From NCBI RefSeq assembly GCF_030124325.1, contig NZ_JASKLR010000008.1, forward strand, positions 1 through 64,000: 64,000 bases of DNA, in the 5' to 3' direction. Source of the DNA: Sinorhizobium sp. 8-89 (GTDB lineage: Bacteria; Pseudomonadota; Alphaproteobacteria; Rhizobiales; Rhizobiaceae). Shown one piece after another: positions 28,635-38,296 of the stretch; within the stretch, counting starts at the first letter, position 1, and each line of letters begins with the position of its first letter. The notes under the pieces are model-generated. The model made no database searches. It was not told where the DNA came from and was given only the letters and a program-made list of their open reading frames with translations. The position numbers and the translations under genes are program-made.

Positions 28635-29483
28635 TCAGCCAAGAGCGTGGCTTGCCAAGCCGTAGAGGTTTGTTCCCGGTATCACGTCCGCGCGGCCTTT
28701 GCCCCGACGGGACATTGCGAGCACCGTGTCGAAGACGGTTAGGCCGGACTGTGAGAGGAATGTGGCGAAAGTGCCGGTCTCGACCGGTGTGTCGAGCCTC
28801 AGAAACTGATTTTCGTGAGCGGCGACATGCCGTCGGATAACGGCGATGGCGTCAGCATCAGAGTCCGCAACGACCGGGCCGATAACATGGCCCCTGCCAA
28901 AAGGACGGCAAAGCGCGAAAGCGTGCAGCCGACCGTCGCGAAACAACCCGTAGCCTTTGGCTTGTGCGAAGAGTTTGCCAATCAGCGCCGCCCGCAGAAT
29001 ACCGAATGCCCGTGTATCCAGTTCAGCGACGGCGGCCAGGTCCTCCCCTTCCAGCCGCCGAACCGCTGACTGCTCCTCCGGCGAAGACCTCTCGGTCGAG
29101 AGGCGGACAATGCCTTGGCATTGATAGATGATCCGCAAGGGCTGGAAACCGAGCGAATGATAAAGACGGCGGGCGGCCCTCGTCGCATTGAGCCTGAGAT
29201 TGCGTCCCTGGCAATCCGAAAGCACGTGATCCATGAGCCAACGTGCGGTGCCGTTTGTCTGCAGCCTAGGGGAAGTGATCACCATGCCTATGGTCGCGAA
29301 ATCGTCGCCATGCGGGAACCACATGGCTGAACCTGTTAGCCGGCCAATATCATCGCGTGCGACATAGCCGTGGCCGCACTCGCGCAGAAACTGCAAATCC
29401 TCGGAGCGGAGAGGCCACCCGACGGAAACGGACAAGGCATGCAACTGCTCGAGATTGGCGCTCTCGATTGTGGCCACATGCAT
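28635..29483 (-). CDS. GNAT N-acetyltransferase, two-lobed
   Basis: 282 residues from the ATG at 29483. It aligns in length and order with the GNAT at 39282-40118, so that start is preferred over the ATG at 29546. The first GNAT lobe (about 5-130) contains GMVITSPRLQTNGTARWLMD, the acetyl-CoA loop, and LYHSLGFQPLR, its usual end. The second lobe (about 140-280) has ELDTRAFGILRAALI and FGRGHVIGPVVA. The family acetylates amines or amino acid derivatives. It is transcribed away from the deacylase gene at 29858 across a region with a perfect palindrome. It and its paralogue may acylate intermediates of the island, which is inference. Confidence 0.8.
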   Translation of the reverse strand: MHVATIESANLEQLHALSVSVGWPLRSEDLQFLRECGHGYVARDDIGRLTGSAMWFPHGDDFATIGMVITSPRLQTNGTARWLMDHVLSDCQGRNLRLNATRAARRLYHSLGFQPLRIIYQCQGIVRLSTERSSPEEQSAVRRLEGEDLAAVAELDTRAFGILRAALIGKLFAQAKGYGLFRDGRLHAFALCRPFGRGHVIGPVVADSDADAIAVIRRHVAAHENQFLRLDTPVETGTFATFLSQSGLTVFDTVLAMSRRGKGRADVIPGTNLYGLASHALG

Positions 29484-29857
29484 TTTGAAGCTGTCAATCA
29501 ATTTAGATTCGGCTGCCGGTGCGTCCACCCCTTGCCTCCCCGCCATTGTTTTTGCTTTCGTCTCGTCTTCGCCAATACGGTTTCAGCCAGGCCGTGGCGA
29601 AAGCTTTCTTGCTCACAATAGGACCTGGCGCACGATACGTTTCGCTTGAGACCGCATTGCGCGCACAACAATCCTCCGAATTCGACGCGCTTTCAGCATG
29701 TAAATCGTTCACAGGCTTCTAAGGTACCGAGCGAAAAGCGAGCCGCCGGTCGCTTGCCTGTCACCGCATGCGGTGACGCGTCAATATCAAACCTTCGTTG
29801 TGAACGCATGATCGACGGCATCGATCTCGACAAGCCGGGCATGTTGTGAGGGCACCG
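29484..29857 (+). promoter_or_regulatory. Divergent promoter region of the catabolic island
   Basis: Non-coding stretch between the GNAT gene (-) and the deacylase gene (+). It holds a perfect 18-bp palindrome at 29760-29777 (listed separately) and otherwise nothing recognisable. Confidence 0.45.
29760..29777 (+). promoter_or_regulatory. Perfect 18-bp palindrome, operator candidate
   Basis: GTCACCGCA followed directly by its reverse complement TGCGGTGAC. It lies 80 bases before the deacylase start. No other exact copy was noticed in the window. A DNA-binding dimer, possibly the island's Lrp-type protein or a distant regulator, may recognise it. Confidence 0.55.
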
Positions 29858-30982
29858 ATGCAAGCAACGGAAATCCTGGAGAAGCTCGTTGGCTTTCGTT
29901 CTGTCGTGGGCCTGCCCAACGGAGACATAGTGGCTTGGATCCGCGGGTGTCTGGAAAGCCACGGTATCACAGCCACTGTCCTTCCCGGTCCAGAGGGCGA
30001 TCGGTCGAACATCTTCGCCACCATCGGACCGAACGAGGCGCGTGGCTATATTCTCTCGGGTCACATGGACGTCGTTCCGGCGGCTGAAACCGGCTGGACG
30101 AGTGATCCCTTCTGCCTGCGCGCCGAAGAGGGCCGGCTCCATGGGCGCGGCGCCACCGACATGAAGGGCTTCCTCGCCGCCGTTCTCGCCGCCGTTCCCA
30201 GGCTTGCGGCCAAGCCGCTTCGCCAGCCGCTGCACCTCGCCTTTTCCTATGACGAGGAGGCGGGCTGTCGCGGCGTGCCGCATATGATCGCGCGCTTGCC
30301 GGAACTCTGCGCGAGGCCGCTCGGTGCGATCGTCGGCGAGCCGAGCGGCTTGCGGGCAATCCGCGCCCACAAGGGCAAGGCTGCCGCCAGGCTGACCGTC
30401 AAGGGCCGTTCCGGCCATTCTTCACGTCCCGACCAGGGGCTGAACGCCGTCCATGCTGTCACGGGTGTCCTTGCCCGCGCGGTCGCAGAAGCCGACCGAC
30501 TGAACCGTGGTCCCTTCGAGTATGTCTTCGAGCCCCCCTACTCTTCCCTGCAGATCGGCACGGTAAAGGGCGGCCAGGCGGTCAACATCATTCCGGACAC
30601 CTGCGAGGCCGAGTTCGAGGCACGGGCGATTTCCGGCATCGATCCGGCGGAACTGCTCGCGCCGGTGCGAGAGGCCGCCGAGGCGCTGTCGGAACGAGGC
30701 TTCGAAGTGGAATGGCAAGAGCTAAGCTCCTATCCGGCGCTTTCGCTCGGTCCCGATGCACCGCTCGCGCGGCTGCTTGAAAAATTGACCAGTCTCGAGG
30801 CACTCCCGGCCGTCAGCTACGGTACCGAAGCGGGACTTTTCCAACGGGCCGGCATCGACGCGATCATCTGCGGCCCCGGCGAGATCGACCGCGCCCACAA
30901 GCCCGACGAATTCATTCACGTCGACGAGCTCCTGGCTTGTCAAGCGATGATCGAGCGGCTCGGCGAGAGTTGCCGCGCCTGA
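29858..30982 (+). CDS. M20-family deacylase, acetylornithine deacetylase-like (ArgE type)
   Basis: 374 residues from the ATG at 29858; a GTG at 29846 is possible but lacks a better ribosome site. The metal ligands and catalytic residues of M20 peptidases are all visible: SGHMDVVPA (His and Asp), [11 protein letters not shown] (bridging Asp), [10 protein letters not shown] (general base Glu and ligand Glu) and DRAHKPDEF near the C-terminus (His). It should hydrolyse an N-acyl amino acid or amine in the cytoplasm. True arginine biosynthesis is unlikely, since it heads a catabolic operon with a hydroxyacid dehydrogenase 22 bases downstream. In ectoine catabolism a related enzyme removes an acetyl group, which supports a deacylation step here. 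Confidence 0.87.
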   Translation: MQATEILEKLVGFRSVVGLPNGDIVAWIRGCLESHGITATVLPGPEGDRSNIFATIGPNEARGYILSGHMDVVPAAETGWTSDPFCLRAEEGRLHGRGATDMKGFLAAVLAAVPRLAAKPLRQPLHLAFSYDEEAGCRGVPHMIARLPELCARPLGAIVGEPSGLRAIRAHKGKAAARLTVKGRSGHSSRPDQGLNAVHAVTGVLARAVAEADRLNRGPFEYVFEPPYSSLQIGTVKGGQAVNIIPDTCEAEFEARAISGIDPAELLAPVREAAEALSERGFEVEWQELSSYPALSLGPDAPLARLLEKLTSLEALPAVSYGTEAGLFQRAGIDAIICGPGEIDRAHKPDEFIHVDELLACQAMIERLGESCRA

Positions 30983-31004
30983 GGCTTCGAGAAGGAGACG
31001 CGCG

Positions 31005-31928
31005 ATGACCTTCCTCTTCAATTCCGACGCAAAACGTGGCGCAATCTTCGCCAAGGCTTTTTCGCGTGAACTGCCGGACATTCTTTTCGCCATGGACCCG
31101 GCGGCGGTCGATCCGGAAGCGGTGCGCTACCTGATCACCTGGACAGTTCCCGAAGATCTCTCTCGCTATAGCAATCTTGAAGTCCTCTTCTCGATTGGCG
31201 CCGGCGTCGACCAGTTCCGCATCGATGCCGTGCCGCCGCATGTGCACGTGGTGCGCATGGTCGAGGACGGCATCATCCGGATGATGCAAGAATATGTGAC
31301 GCTTGCTGTGCTCGCGCTTCACCGCAACCTGCCGGCCTATCTTGAGCAGCAGCGAGGCGAGAAGTGGCAGGCCATTGCGCCGGTCCAGGCGGCCGAACGC
31401 CGCGTCGGCGTGCTCGGCCTCGGCATGCTCGGAACTGCGGTACTCGATCGGCTGATGCCTTTCGGCTTTCCGCTCTCCGGCTGGAGCCGCAGCCCGCACG
31501 AAATCGAAGGCGTGAGATGCCTGAGCGGCCGGAACGGTCTTGATGCTTTGCTGGGCTCGACCGACATTCTCATCTGCCTGCTGCCGCTGACCGACGAGAC
31601 GCGTGGGCTGCTAAATGCCCAACTCTTCGCCAGGCTCCCGGCGGGTGCGGCGCTCGTCCATCTCGGGCGCGGACCGCAACTCGACCACCAGGCACTCCTC
31701 CAGGCGCTCGACAGCGGCCATCTCTCCGGGGCCGTGATCGATGTCACTGACCCCGAACCGCTGCCGCCGGGTCATCCCTTCTGGGGCCACCCGAAGATCC
31801 TGCTAACGCCGCACATCGCGAGCGTCACTCAGCCGGAAACCGCCGCCAAGGCCGTGATCGAGAACATCAAACGGCATCGGTCAGGTCTGGAGCCGTTCGG
31901 GCTGGTCGACCGCGGTCGCGGCTACTGA
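31005..31928 (+). CDS. D-2-hydroxyacid dehydrogenase, GhrA-like glyoxylate/hydroxypyruvate reductase
   Basis: 307 residues. The NAD(P)-binding fold shows [12 protein letters not shown] (about 130). The catalytic set is present: Arg in [10 protein letters not shown], Glu in DVTDPEPLP, and His in LLTPHIAS. The short N-terminal catalytic domain and overall length match the GhrA branch rather than formate or phosphoglycerate dehydrogenases. It reduces 2-keto acids to D-hydroxy acids, or the reverse, with NADPH or NADH. GAAGGAG precedes the ATG, 22 bases after the deacylase. Together with the later beta-decarboxylating dehydrogenase it may process a hydroxy-dicarboxylate intermediate; this is inferred from context. 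Confidence 0.87.
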   Translation: MTFLFNSDAKRGAIFAKAFSRELPDILFAMDPAAVDPEAVRYLITWTVPEDLSRYSNLEVLFSIGAGVDQFRIDAVPPHVHVVRMVEDGIIRMMQEYVTLAVLALHRNLPAYLEQQRGEKWQAIAPVQAAERRVGVLGLGMLGTAVLDRLMPFGFPLSGWSRSPHEIEGVRCLSGRNGLDALLGSTDILICLLPLTDETRGLLNAQLFARLPAGAALVHLGRGPQLDHQALLQALDSGHLSGAVIDVTDPEPLPPGHPFWGHPKILLTPHIASVTQPETAAKAVIENIKRHRSGLEPFGLVDRGRGY

Positions 31929-32047
31929 AGCGGACCCAAGCGGAGCCATGCGTTACGCTTCACGTCTTTTTCATGCTTGTTATCCCGAGGCCGCAGCACA
32001 CCTCCGGGCGACAAGGCATCAAGTTCTAAACCTAGGAAAGGAAAACC

Positions 32048-32401
32048 ATGTCGCTCTTGAAAACCATCGAGACCAACCCCTCCTTCGCGCCGCGCGAGTC
32101 CAGCCCGCTCCCAGAACGTCTGATCTCCGGCGATCCTGCTTTCAAGACCTGGGCCCAGGACGTCGCGCGCGGCGAGATGATCCACACCGGCGTCTGGGAA
32201 GCGACCCCCGGAGAGACGCACTCGATCAAGGGCGAGACCTTCGAGTTCTGCCATATCCTTTCCGGCGTCGTCGAACTCACGCCGGAAAACGGAGAGCCGG
32301 TCGTCTACAAGAGCGGCGACAGCTTCGTCATGAAGCCGGGTTTCGTCGGCATCTGGAAGACCATCGAGACGGTGCGCAAGATCTACGTGACAGTGATGTG
32401 A
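32048..32401 (+). CDS. Small cupin protein (DUF861/cupin_3 type)
   Basis: 117 residues forming a single cupin barrel: TGVWEATPGETHSIKGETFE (strand pair one), FCHILSGVVELTPENGEPV and YKSGDSFVMKPGFVGIWKTI. The metal-binding histidines of classical cupins are few (one H in GETHSIKG, one in FCHILSG), as in the cupin_3 group. In catabolic operons such proteins are thought to be isomerases, ureidoglycolate-like lyases or intermediate-binding proteins, and no precise reaction can be given. AAGGAAA lies before the ATG. It ends the first transcription unit of the island, since a strong hairpin follows. Confidence 0.8.
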   Translation: MSLLKTIETNPSFAPRESSPLPERLISGDPAFKTWAQDVARGEMIHTGVWEATPGETHSIKGETFEFCHILSGVVELTPENGEPVVYKSGDSFVMKPGFVGIWKTIETVRKIYVTVM

Positions 32402-32411
32402 CGGCGATGCC

Positions 32412-32440
32412 GCGCGACCCGATCGTCGTCCGGGTCGCGC
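32412..32440 (+). terminator. Strong hairpin after the cupin gene
   Basis: GCGCGACCCG and CGGGTCGCGC are perfect 10-base inverted arms with a 9-base loop, starting 10 bases after the cupin stop. The T-run is weak. It probably terminates or processes the transcript starting at the deacylase. Confidence 0.6.
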
Positions 32441-32768
32441 AAGAGCTATTCTCAGTACATTTATGCTGAAGATGGCACGCTCTCTGCTCGTCGGGCGTGT
32501 CATCATCGACTGCGCCTTCTCCGCTCGATCATGTGACGGTTCTCCGCTGCCCGCCCCATCTCGGCGAAGCTTTCTCTTCCTCGCGCCCTCCTCGGATCGC
32601 CTCCACCTTTGCCGACGTGTGGCACGGCTGGCGTCCGAGTGACCGCCGAAGATTCGGCTGTCGCGCAGCCAAAAACATAATTTTCCGCCACCTCGCCATC
32701 GAGACTCGATGCATGATGCTCGCGTTCCTCCACTAGCTTTGGGTTCAAGCCCATGCCGAGGACGCGCG
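32441..32768 (+). promoter_or_regulatory. Promoter region of the aldehyde dehydrogenase operon
   Basis: About 330 bases without a supported gene, between the hairpin and the next operon. It must supply a separate promoter. No clear operator palindrome was found. Confidence 0.35.
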
Positions 32769-34232
32769 ATGATACTCAGCTTTGATCCGGACAGTCTCCC
32801 CCTGCCCATCGGGCACTTCATCGGCAGTCGGCTGGTGCCGGCCGAAGGTCTCATCGACATGCACCGCCCCTCCGATGGCAAGCCTTATGCAGGCTGCCCG
32901 CTTGCGGATGAGGTGCTGGTCGACCGCGCCGTCGAAACTGCCAAGAAGGCGCTCAAGGCGAGCAACTGGGGCGGCGTGCGGCCGCGCGAGCGCACAGTCG
33001 TGCTGCAGCGCTGGGCAGACCTGATCGAAAGCGAGGCGGAGACCCTCGCCAAGCTTGAGGCGCTTTCCTCGACCCGCCCCATTGGTCATCTCGTCGCCGG
33101 CGACATTGCCGTCAGCGCCGAGCAGATCCGCTTCTTCGCGGAATTCGCCGACAAAGAAGGAAGCGATCTCGTGCCAACCGACGACAGCAATCTCGGCATG
33201 ATCATGACCGAGCCCTATGGCGTCGTCGGCGCCATCACGCCGTGGAACTTCCCCGTTTCGATGGCTGCGTGGAAACTTGGGCCTGCGCTTGCGGCCGGCA
33301 ATGCCGTGGTGCTGAAACCCTCGGAAATGACGCCGTTCTCGACGGTTTATCTCGCGGAGCTCGCGATACGCGCCGGCCTGCCGGCTGGCCTCATCAATAT
33401 CGTGCTCGGCGATGGCGCAGTCACCGGCAATGCGATCACCGGTCACCCGGACATCGCCAAGGTGAGCTTCACCGGCTCGACCGGGGCCGGATCTGCCATT
33501 ATGGCCAATATCGCCCGCACCGGCATCAAGCCGATGACGCTGGAACTCGGCGGAAAGAGCCCGCAACTGGTCTTCGCCGACGCCGATCTCAACAAGGCCG
33601 CCGCGGCAATCGCCCAGAGTATACTCTCCAATGCCGGCCAGGCCTGCGTCGCGGGCTCGCGCCTGATCGTGGAGGAAAGCATTGCGGCCCCGCTCGCCGA
33701 GGCGATCATCGCCCGCTTTTGGGAGGTCGAGGCGGGCCCCACATGGCACGAGACGACGCAATATTCGCCGATCATCTCGAAGCGGCAGTTGAACCGCATC
33801 CACGACGTCGTCCAGTCGACCGTTGCTACCGGCGCCGAATGCCTCGCCGGCGGAAGGCCGATGGACTCCTACGGCTATTTCTATGAGCCGACGCTGATCG
33901 CCGGCGTTGACCAGAGCTCGCCGGCCGTTGCCGAGGAAATCTTCGGTCCCGTCCTCACCCTGCAGACCTTCGCCGACGAAGAGGAGGCGCTGGCGCTCGC
34001 CGATCACCCGACCTACGGCCTTGCCGCAGGCCTCTTCACCCGCGACCTGTCGCGCGCCCTGAGGCTGACGCGAAGGCTCCAGGCCGGAACCGTCTGGGTC
34101 AACCGCTACGGCCGCTCGCGCGACCACATCCTGCCGACCGGCGGCCACAAGCGCTCTGGCATCGGCAAGGATCTCGGCCGCGAGGTGTACCACGCCAACC
34201 GCAAGAGCAAGAGCGTGCTCATAAGCCTCTAA
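32769..34232 (+). CDS. NAD(P)-dependent aldehyde dehydrogenase
   Basis: 487 residues from the ATG at 32769 (the frame extends upstream without protein-like sequence). The nucleotide-binding core reads GVVGAITPWNFPVSM. The general base is in TLELGGKSPQLVFADADLNK and the catalytic Cys, about residue 293, is in NAGQACVAGSRL. Sequence features are those of the betaine/aminobutyraldehyde dehydrogenase-like group, but the substrate cannot be fixed. It oxidises an aldehyde produced by the island's oxidases or aminotransferase. It is the first gene of a three-gene operon with the dehydrogenase at 34242 (9-base gap) and the semialdehyde dehydrogenase at 35304. Confidence 0.9.
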   Translation: MILSFDPDSLPLPIGHFIGSRLVPAEGLIDMHRPSDGKPYAGCPLADEVLVDRAVETAKKALKASNWGGVRPRERTVVLQRWADLIESEAETLAKLEALSSTRPIGHLVAGDIAVSAEQIRFFAEFADKEGSDLVPTDDSNLGMIMTEPYGVVGAITPWNFPVSMAAWKLGPALAAGNAVVLKPSEMTPFSTVYLAELAIRAGLPAGLINIVLGDGAVTGNAITGHPDIAKVSFTGSTGAGSAIMANIARTGIKPMTLELGGKSPQLVFADADLNKAAAAIAQSILSNAGQACVAGSRLIVEESIAAPLAEAIIARFWEVEAGPTWHETTQYSPIISKRQLNRIHDVVQSTVATGAECLAGGRPMDSYGYFYEPTLIAGVDQSSPAVAEEIFGPVLTLQTFADEEEALALADHPTYGLAAGLFTRDLSRALRLTRRLQAGTVWVNRYGRSRDHILPTGGHKRSGIGKDLGREVYHANRKSKSVLISL

Positions 34233-34241
34233 GGAGCTTCA

Positions 34242-35285
34242 ATGAAATCCTATTCGATCGCACTCATCCCCGGGGACGGAATCGGCCAGGACGTGACGGA
34301 CGCCGCCTGGCAGGTCCTTTCGACCGTCGCCAGGCATTCCGGCTTCACGCTCACCGGCACGCCCTTTCCCTGGTCCTGCGCCTTCTACAAGGAGACGGGC
34401 GCGATGATGCCGGCGGACGGCATCGAGACGTTGCGCGGCTTCGACGCGATCCTGCTCGGCGCAGTCGGCTGCCCGGCAGAGGTGCCGGATTCCGTTTCGC
34501 TGCACGGCCTGCTTCTGCCGATCCGCAAGGCCTTCGTGCAATATGCCAATATCCGCCCGCACCGGCTGCTGCCGGGGGTCCAGGGCCCCTTGAAGGCGGA
34601 AGCCTTCGACATCCTCTGCATTCGCGAGAATACCGAGGGCGAATATTCCGGTGCCGGCGGCCGCGTCCATCAGGGGACGGTGGACGAGGTGGCGGTCGAA
34701 ACCTCGATCTTCACCCGCACGGGCGTCGAACGGATCCTGCGCTTCGGCTTCGAACAGGCACGTCAGCGTCGCGGCAAGCTCGCCTCGGTGACCAAATCCA
34801 ACGCCCAGAAATACTCGATGGTGTTCTGGGACGAGATCACGCGAGAGCTTGCTGCCGAATACGCTGAGGTGGAGGTGACGAGCTACCACATCGATGCCAT
34901 GGCCGCGCGCATGGTGATGGCGCCTGAGAGCCTCGACGTGGTCGTCGCCTCCAACCTCTTCGGCGACATCCTGACCGATCTTGGCGCCGCCATTCAGGGG
35001 GGCTTGGGCTTCGCCGCATCGGCCAACATCAATCCGTACAGGAGCGCCCCATCGATGTTCGAACCGGTGCATGGATCCGCTCCGGACATCGCCCATCTCG
35101 GCATCGCAAACCCCATCGCCTCCATCTGGTCCGGCGCCATGATGCTCGAGCATCTCGGGGAAAGAGAGGCAGGGCGGAGGGTCATGGACGCGCTCGAAAC
35201 AACGACCGCCCGCGGCATCGGCACGGTGCCGGGAAAAGACAGAACCGAAACCATCACCGCGGCGGTTGTCGCCGCGCTCGACTGA
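34242..35285 (+). CDS. Isocitrate/isopropylmalate-family beta-decarboxylating dehydrogenase (tartrate or D-malate type)
   Basis: 347 residues. Family signatures are ALIPGDGIGQDVTDAAW at the N-terminus, CIRENTEGEYSGAGGRVHQG (substrate-binding Arg and phosphate-like loop), NLFGDILTDLGAAIQGGLGF (metal-binding aspartates) and FEPVHGSAPDIAHLGIANP (NAD binding). Its pattern is that of tartrate dehydrogenase/D-malate decarboxylating enzymes, which turn a 2-hydroxy dicarboxylate into a keto acid plus CO2. No leucine genes are near, so a leuB role is unlikely. GGAG lies before the ATG. It gives the island a route from a C4 hydroxy diacid to pyruvate, which is inference. Confidence 0.85.
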   Translation: MKSYSIALIPGDGIGQDVTDAAWQVLSTVARHSGFTLTGTPFPWSCAFYKETGAMMPADGIETLRGFDAILLGAVGCPAEVPDSVSLHGLLLPIRKAFVQYANIRPHRLLPGVQGPLKAEAFDILCIRENTEGEYSGAGGRVHQGTVDEVAVETSIFTRTGVERILRFGFEQARQRRGKLASVTKSNAQKYSMVFWDEITRELAAEYAEVEVTSYHIDAMAARMVMAPESLDVVVASNLFGDILTDLGAAIQGGLGFAASANINPYRSAPSMFEPVHGSAPDIAHLGIANPIASIWSGAMMLEHLGEREAGRRVMDALETTTARGIGTVPGKDRTETITAAVVAALD

Positions 35286-35303
35286 TTCCAGGAGGGACAG
35301 CAC

Positions 35304-36758
35304 ATGAAATTGAAGGACAACGAACTTTTCCGGCAATCCGGGCTGATCGGCGGGGAGTGGATCGATGCCGGCTCTGGTTTGGTCGTCGAGGTGATCGATC
35401 CGGCCAGCCAGGCGGTCCTCGGCACCGTCCCGGACATGGGAACGGGCGAAACCCGCGCCGCGATCGAGGCGGCGAATGCCGCCTTCGGGCCCTGGAAGAA
35501 GAAGACGCATGCTGAACGCGCCGCGCTGCTCGAGCGCTGGTATGCGCTGATGATCGAAAATCTCGAGGATCTCGCGCTGCTGCTGACGATGGAACAGGGC
35601 AAGCCGCTCGACGAAGCGCGCGTCGAGATCCGCTACGGCGCTTCCTTCGTCAAATGGTTCGCGGAGGAAGCGCGGCGCATCGGCGGCCAAACCATCCCCT
35701 CGCCGACTCCGGACCGTCGCATCGTCGTGCTGAAGGAAGCGGTCGGCGTCTGCGCCATTGTGACGCCATGGAACTTCCCGAACGCGATGATCACCCGCAA
35801 AGTGGCACCTGCCCTCGCCGCAGGCTGCACGGTTGTCATCAAGCCTTCGGAATTCACGCCCTTTTCGGCGCTCGCCCTCGGCGTGCTTGCCGAGCGCGCC
35901 GGTATTCCGGCCGGCATCATCAACATCGTGACCGGCATGCCCACGGCAATCGGCAACGAGTTCATGGCGAACGAAACGGTGCGCAAGATCTCCTTCACCG
36001 GCTCGACGCGTGTCGGGTCGCTCCTGATGCGCGGCGCAGCCGATAGCGTCAAGCGCCTCTCCCTCGAACTCGGCGGCAATGCCCCCTTCATCGTCTTCGA
36101 CGATGCTGATCTCGATCTTGCCGTCGAGGGCGCGATCGCCTCGAAGTTCCGCAATGGCGGCCAGACCTGCGTCTGCGCCAACCGCATCCTCGTGCAGGCC
36201 GGCGTCTATAATGCATTCGCGGAGAAGCTCGGCGCCCGCGTGAACGCCATGAAGGTCGGTCCAGGCATGGAGCCGGGCATCGCTATTGGCCCGATGATCA
36301 ACGAGGCGGCGATCGAGAAGATCAACCGCCACGTCGAGGACGCATTGGCCAAAGGCGCGACGGTCGCGGCACGAAGCAAATCGCTGCCGGAGGGCAAGCA
36401 ATACACCGCCCCGATCGTGCTGACCGGTGCCACGACCGACATGCTGCTCGCCAGCGAAGAGACTTTTGGCCCGGTCGCCCCGCTCTTCCGCTTCGAGACG
36501 GAGGAGGAGGCGATCGCAATCGCCAACGGCACGCCGTTCGGCCTAGCTGCCTATTTTTACACGGAAAGCCTCAAGCGCTCCTGGCGCGTCGGGGAAGCGC
36601 TGGAGTTCGGCATGATCGGACTCAACACCGGCGCCATCTCCACCGAAGTCGCGCCCTTCGGCGGGGTCAAGCAATCCGGCCTCGGTCGCGAGGGCGCTCA
36701 AGTGGGCATCGAGGAGTATCTCGAGATGAAGAGCTTTCACATTGGCGGGCTGGAATAG
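35304..36758 (+). CDS. gabD: Succinate-semialdehyde dehydrogenase-like aldehyde dehydrogenase
   Basis: 484 residues, the standard GabD length. EQGKPLDEARVEIRYGASFV and WFAEEARRIGGQTIPSP are characteristic of this branch. The core is VTPWNFPNAMITRKVAPAL, the general base Glu sits in SLELGGNAPFIVFDDADLD, and the catalytic Cys, about residue 289, is in RNGGQTCVCANRI. It most likely oxidises succinate semialdehyde (or glutarate semialdehyde) to the diacid with NADP+. AGGAGG precedes the ATG, 18 bases after the previous gene. With a class III aminotransferase in the same island, it completes a GABA-shunt-like ending. Confidence 0.88.
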   Translation: MKLKDNELFRQSGLIGGEWIDAGSGLVVEVIDPASQAVLGTVPDMGTGETRAAIEAANAAFGPWKKKTHAERAALLERWYALMIENLEDLALLLTMEQGKPLDEARVEIRYGASFVKWFAEEARRIGGQTIPSPTPDRRIVVLKEAVGVCAIVTPWNFPNAMITRKVAPALAAGCTVVIKPSEFTPFSALALGVLAERAGIPAGIINIVTGMPTAIGNEFMANETVRKISFTGSTRVGSLLMRGAADSVKRLSLELGGNAPFIVFDDADLDLAVEGAIASKFRNGGQTCVCANRILVQAGVYNAFAEKLGARVNAMKVGPGMEPGIAIGPMINEAAIEKINRHVEDALAKGATVAARSKSLPEGKQYTAPIVLTGATTDMLLASEETFGPVAPLFRFETEEEAIAIANGTPFGLAAYFYTESLKRSWRVGEALEFGMIGLNTGAISTEVAPFGGVKQSGLGREGAQVGIEEYLEMKSFHIGGLE

Positions 36759-37004
36759 CCCGTCGGTTCTCGGCGCATCGCCTCACCCGTCTGCCGACAT
36801 CTACAAGTGTCAGCATGATGATGCTGCCGGGCGGTCGATCACCCCTAGACTGGGTCTAGCGCCCGTGCGGGTAGGTAAAGCAAGGGTGATGGTTTACACG
36901 CGGTGAGGAGTCTTCGTGATCTGGCATGGGCATCTTCGGGGGCAATCCAGAAGGCTTGAACATGTGCCGGGAAAGTGCATGCGGATATGCCCCTCGCGGC
37001 TAGC
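36759..37004 (+). other. Convergent intergenic stretch
   Basis: About 250 bases between two convergent operons. A small hairpin CAGCAT/ATGCTG with a 4-base loop lies at 36811-36826. No gene is supported. Confidence 0.4.
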
Positions 37005-38279
37005 CTACTGGATCCTGTCCAGCATCTTGTAATACATGCCGACAAAGGGCAGGAACCAGGGCTTGCCGAAATGGCCTGGCACCGCCGGCCATTCGAGACC
37101 CTTCAGCGGATTGCGGTCAGGCCGGTCGAGCATCGCGTCCGCCATGATCATGCCGAGATGTGTCGAAAGTTGCGCCCCGTGGCCGGAATAGCCCATCGCG
37201 TACCAGACCCCGTCATGATAGCCGGCACGGGGAAAGCGGTCCTTGGTCATGTCGACCAGTCCGCCCCAGCAATAGTCGATCTCGACATTGGCAAGCTGCG
37301 GAAAAATTCCCGCGAGGCTCGCCTTGAGGATGGCGCCGCTTTTTGCGTCCGAGCGCTGGTCGGAAGTCGCCGAGAAGCGGGCGCGGCCGCCGAAGATCAG
37401 CCGGTTGTCGGGTGAGAGCCTGAAATAGTTGCCGATGTTCATCGACGTGACGCAGGTGCGGTTGCCAGGCATCGTCGCTGCGATCTCCGCTTCGGTCAGC
37501 GGCCGGGTGGCGATTATAAAGCTGCCGACCGCGATGATGCGACGGCGGAAAAAGCCGAAGGTCGCAGGCGTATAGGCACCGGTGGCGATAAGCACTGCAT
37601 CCGCAGTGACGCTGCCCCGCGCTGTTCTCAGGTGATGACGGCTGCCCGCCTGTCGATGTTCTGTTACGGCTGCCTGCTCGAAGATGGTGGCGCCGTGGCG
37701 TTGGGCCGCTTCGGCGAGGCCGACGACGTAGCGGCCCATATGCATCATCGCGCTCTTCTTCGAGAGCATGGCGCCGAAGAAAGGCGCGCCAACTTCCTGC
37801 TTCAAGTCGTCTGCGCTGAGAAGCGCGGTATCGGGGTCGACCTCCGCGTGCACGGCTTCGAAGTTGCGCGCGACGGCGTCAAAATGCTGCGGCTTGGAAG
37901 CGAGCTTCAGCTTTCCGGCGCGGCGGAAATTGCAATCGATCCCTTCCTCCGCGATCAGCGCCTCGAGCGTGTCGATCGAGTCGTCGAAGGCCTGATAGAG
38001 TGCAATCGCCCGCTCCTTGCCGAGCTCCGCCTTTGCCGCCAGATAGCTGTGTGCGAGCCCGTTGTTCAAGTGGCCGCCATTGCGGCCGGAGGCGCCCCAG
38101 CCGATGTTCTCCGCCTCCAGCACGACGACCTTCGCACCCGCCTTGGCGAGCTGGCGGGCGGCGCCGAGGCCGGTGAAGCCGCCGCCGATCACTGCGACGT
38201 CGTAGTGGCCATTGACCGGACCCGGAGCAGCCCCGGCAAAGGCCGGGGCGGTGTCGTGCCAGTAGGATAGGAATTTCAT
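37005..38279 (-). CDS. FAD-dependent amine/amino acid oxidase (DAO family, PuuB/OrdL-like)
   Basis: 424 residues. The N-terminal FAD fold is textbook: YDVAVIGGGFTGLGAARQLA, then VVLEAENIGWGASGRNGGH, the motif of gamma-glutamylputrescine oxidase and OrdL-type proteins. The substrate domain follows. The C-terminus has MGYSGHGAQLSTHLGMIMAD, the second FAD contact. It probably oxidises a primary or secondary amine, or a gamma-glutamylated polyamine, to an aldehyde with H2O2 production. It is the second gene of a leftward operon, 17 bases after the HAD gene. GAGAAGG precedes its ATG. Confidence 0.87.
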   Translation of the reverse strand: MKFLSYWHDTAPAFAGAAPGPVNGHYDVAVIGGGFTGLGAARQLAKAGAKVVVLEAENIGWGASGRNGGHLNNGLAHSYLAAKAELGKERAIALYQAFDDSIDTLEALIAEEGIDCNFRRAGKLKLASKPQHFDAVARNFEAVHAEVDPDTALLSADDLKQEVGAPFFGAMLSKKSAMMHMGRYVVGLAEAAQRHGATIFEQAAVTEHRQAGSRHHLRTARGSVTADAVLIATGAYTPATFGFFRRRIIAVGSFIIATRPLTEAEIAATMPGNRTCVTSMNIGNYFRLSPDNRLIFGGRARFSATSDQRSDAKSGAILKASLAGIFPQLANVEIDYCWGGLVDMTKDRFPRAGYHDGVWYAMGYSGHGAQLSTHLGMIMADAMLDRPDRNPLKGLEWPAVPGHFGKPWFLPFVGMYYKMLDRIQ

Positions 38280-38296
38280 GGCGGTGTGCCTTCTCT

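Noticed and set aside
29858..30982. Arginine-biosynthesis argE assignment
   Set aside because: The gene leads a catabolic operon; M20 deacylases of this type act on many N-acyl substrates.
34242..35285. Leucine-biosynthesis leuB assignment
   Set aside because: No leucine genes are nearby, and the catabolic context and motif pattern favour tartrate or D-malate dehydrogenase.
34239..36401. Long antisense open frame of 720 codons
   Set aside because: It mirrors two well-supported dehydrogenase genes; long antisense frames are common in GC-rich coding DNA.
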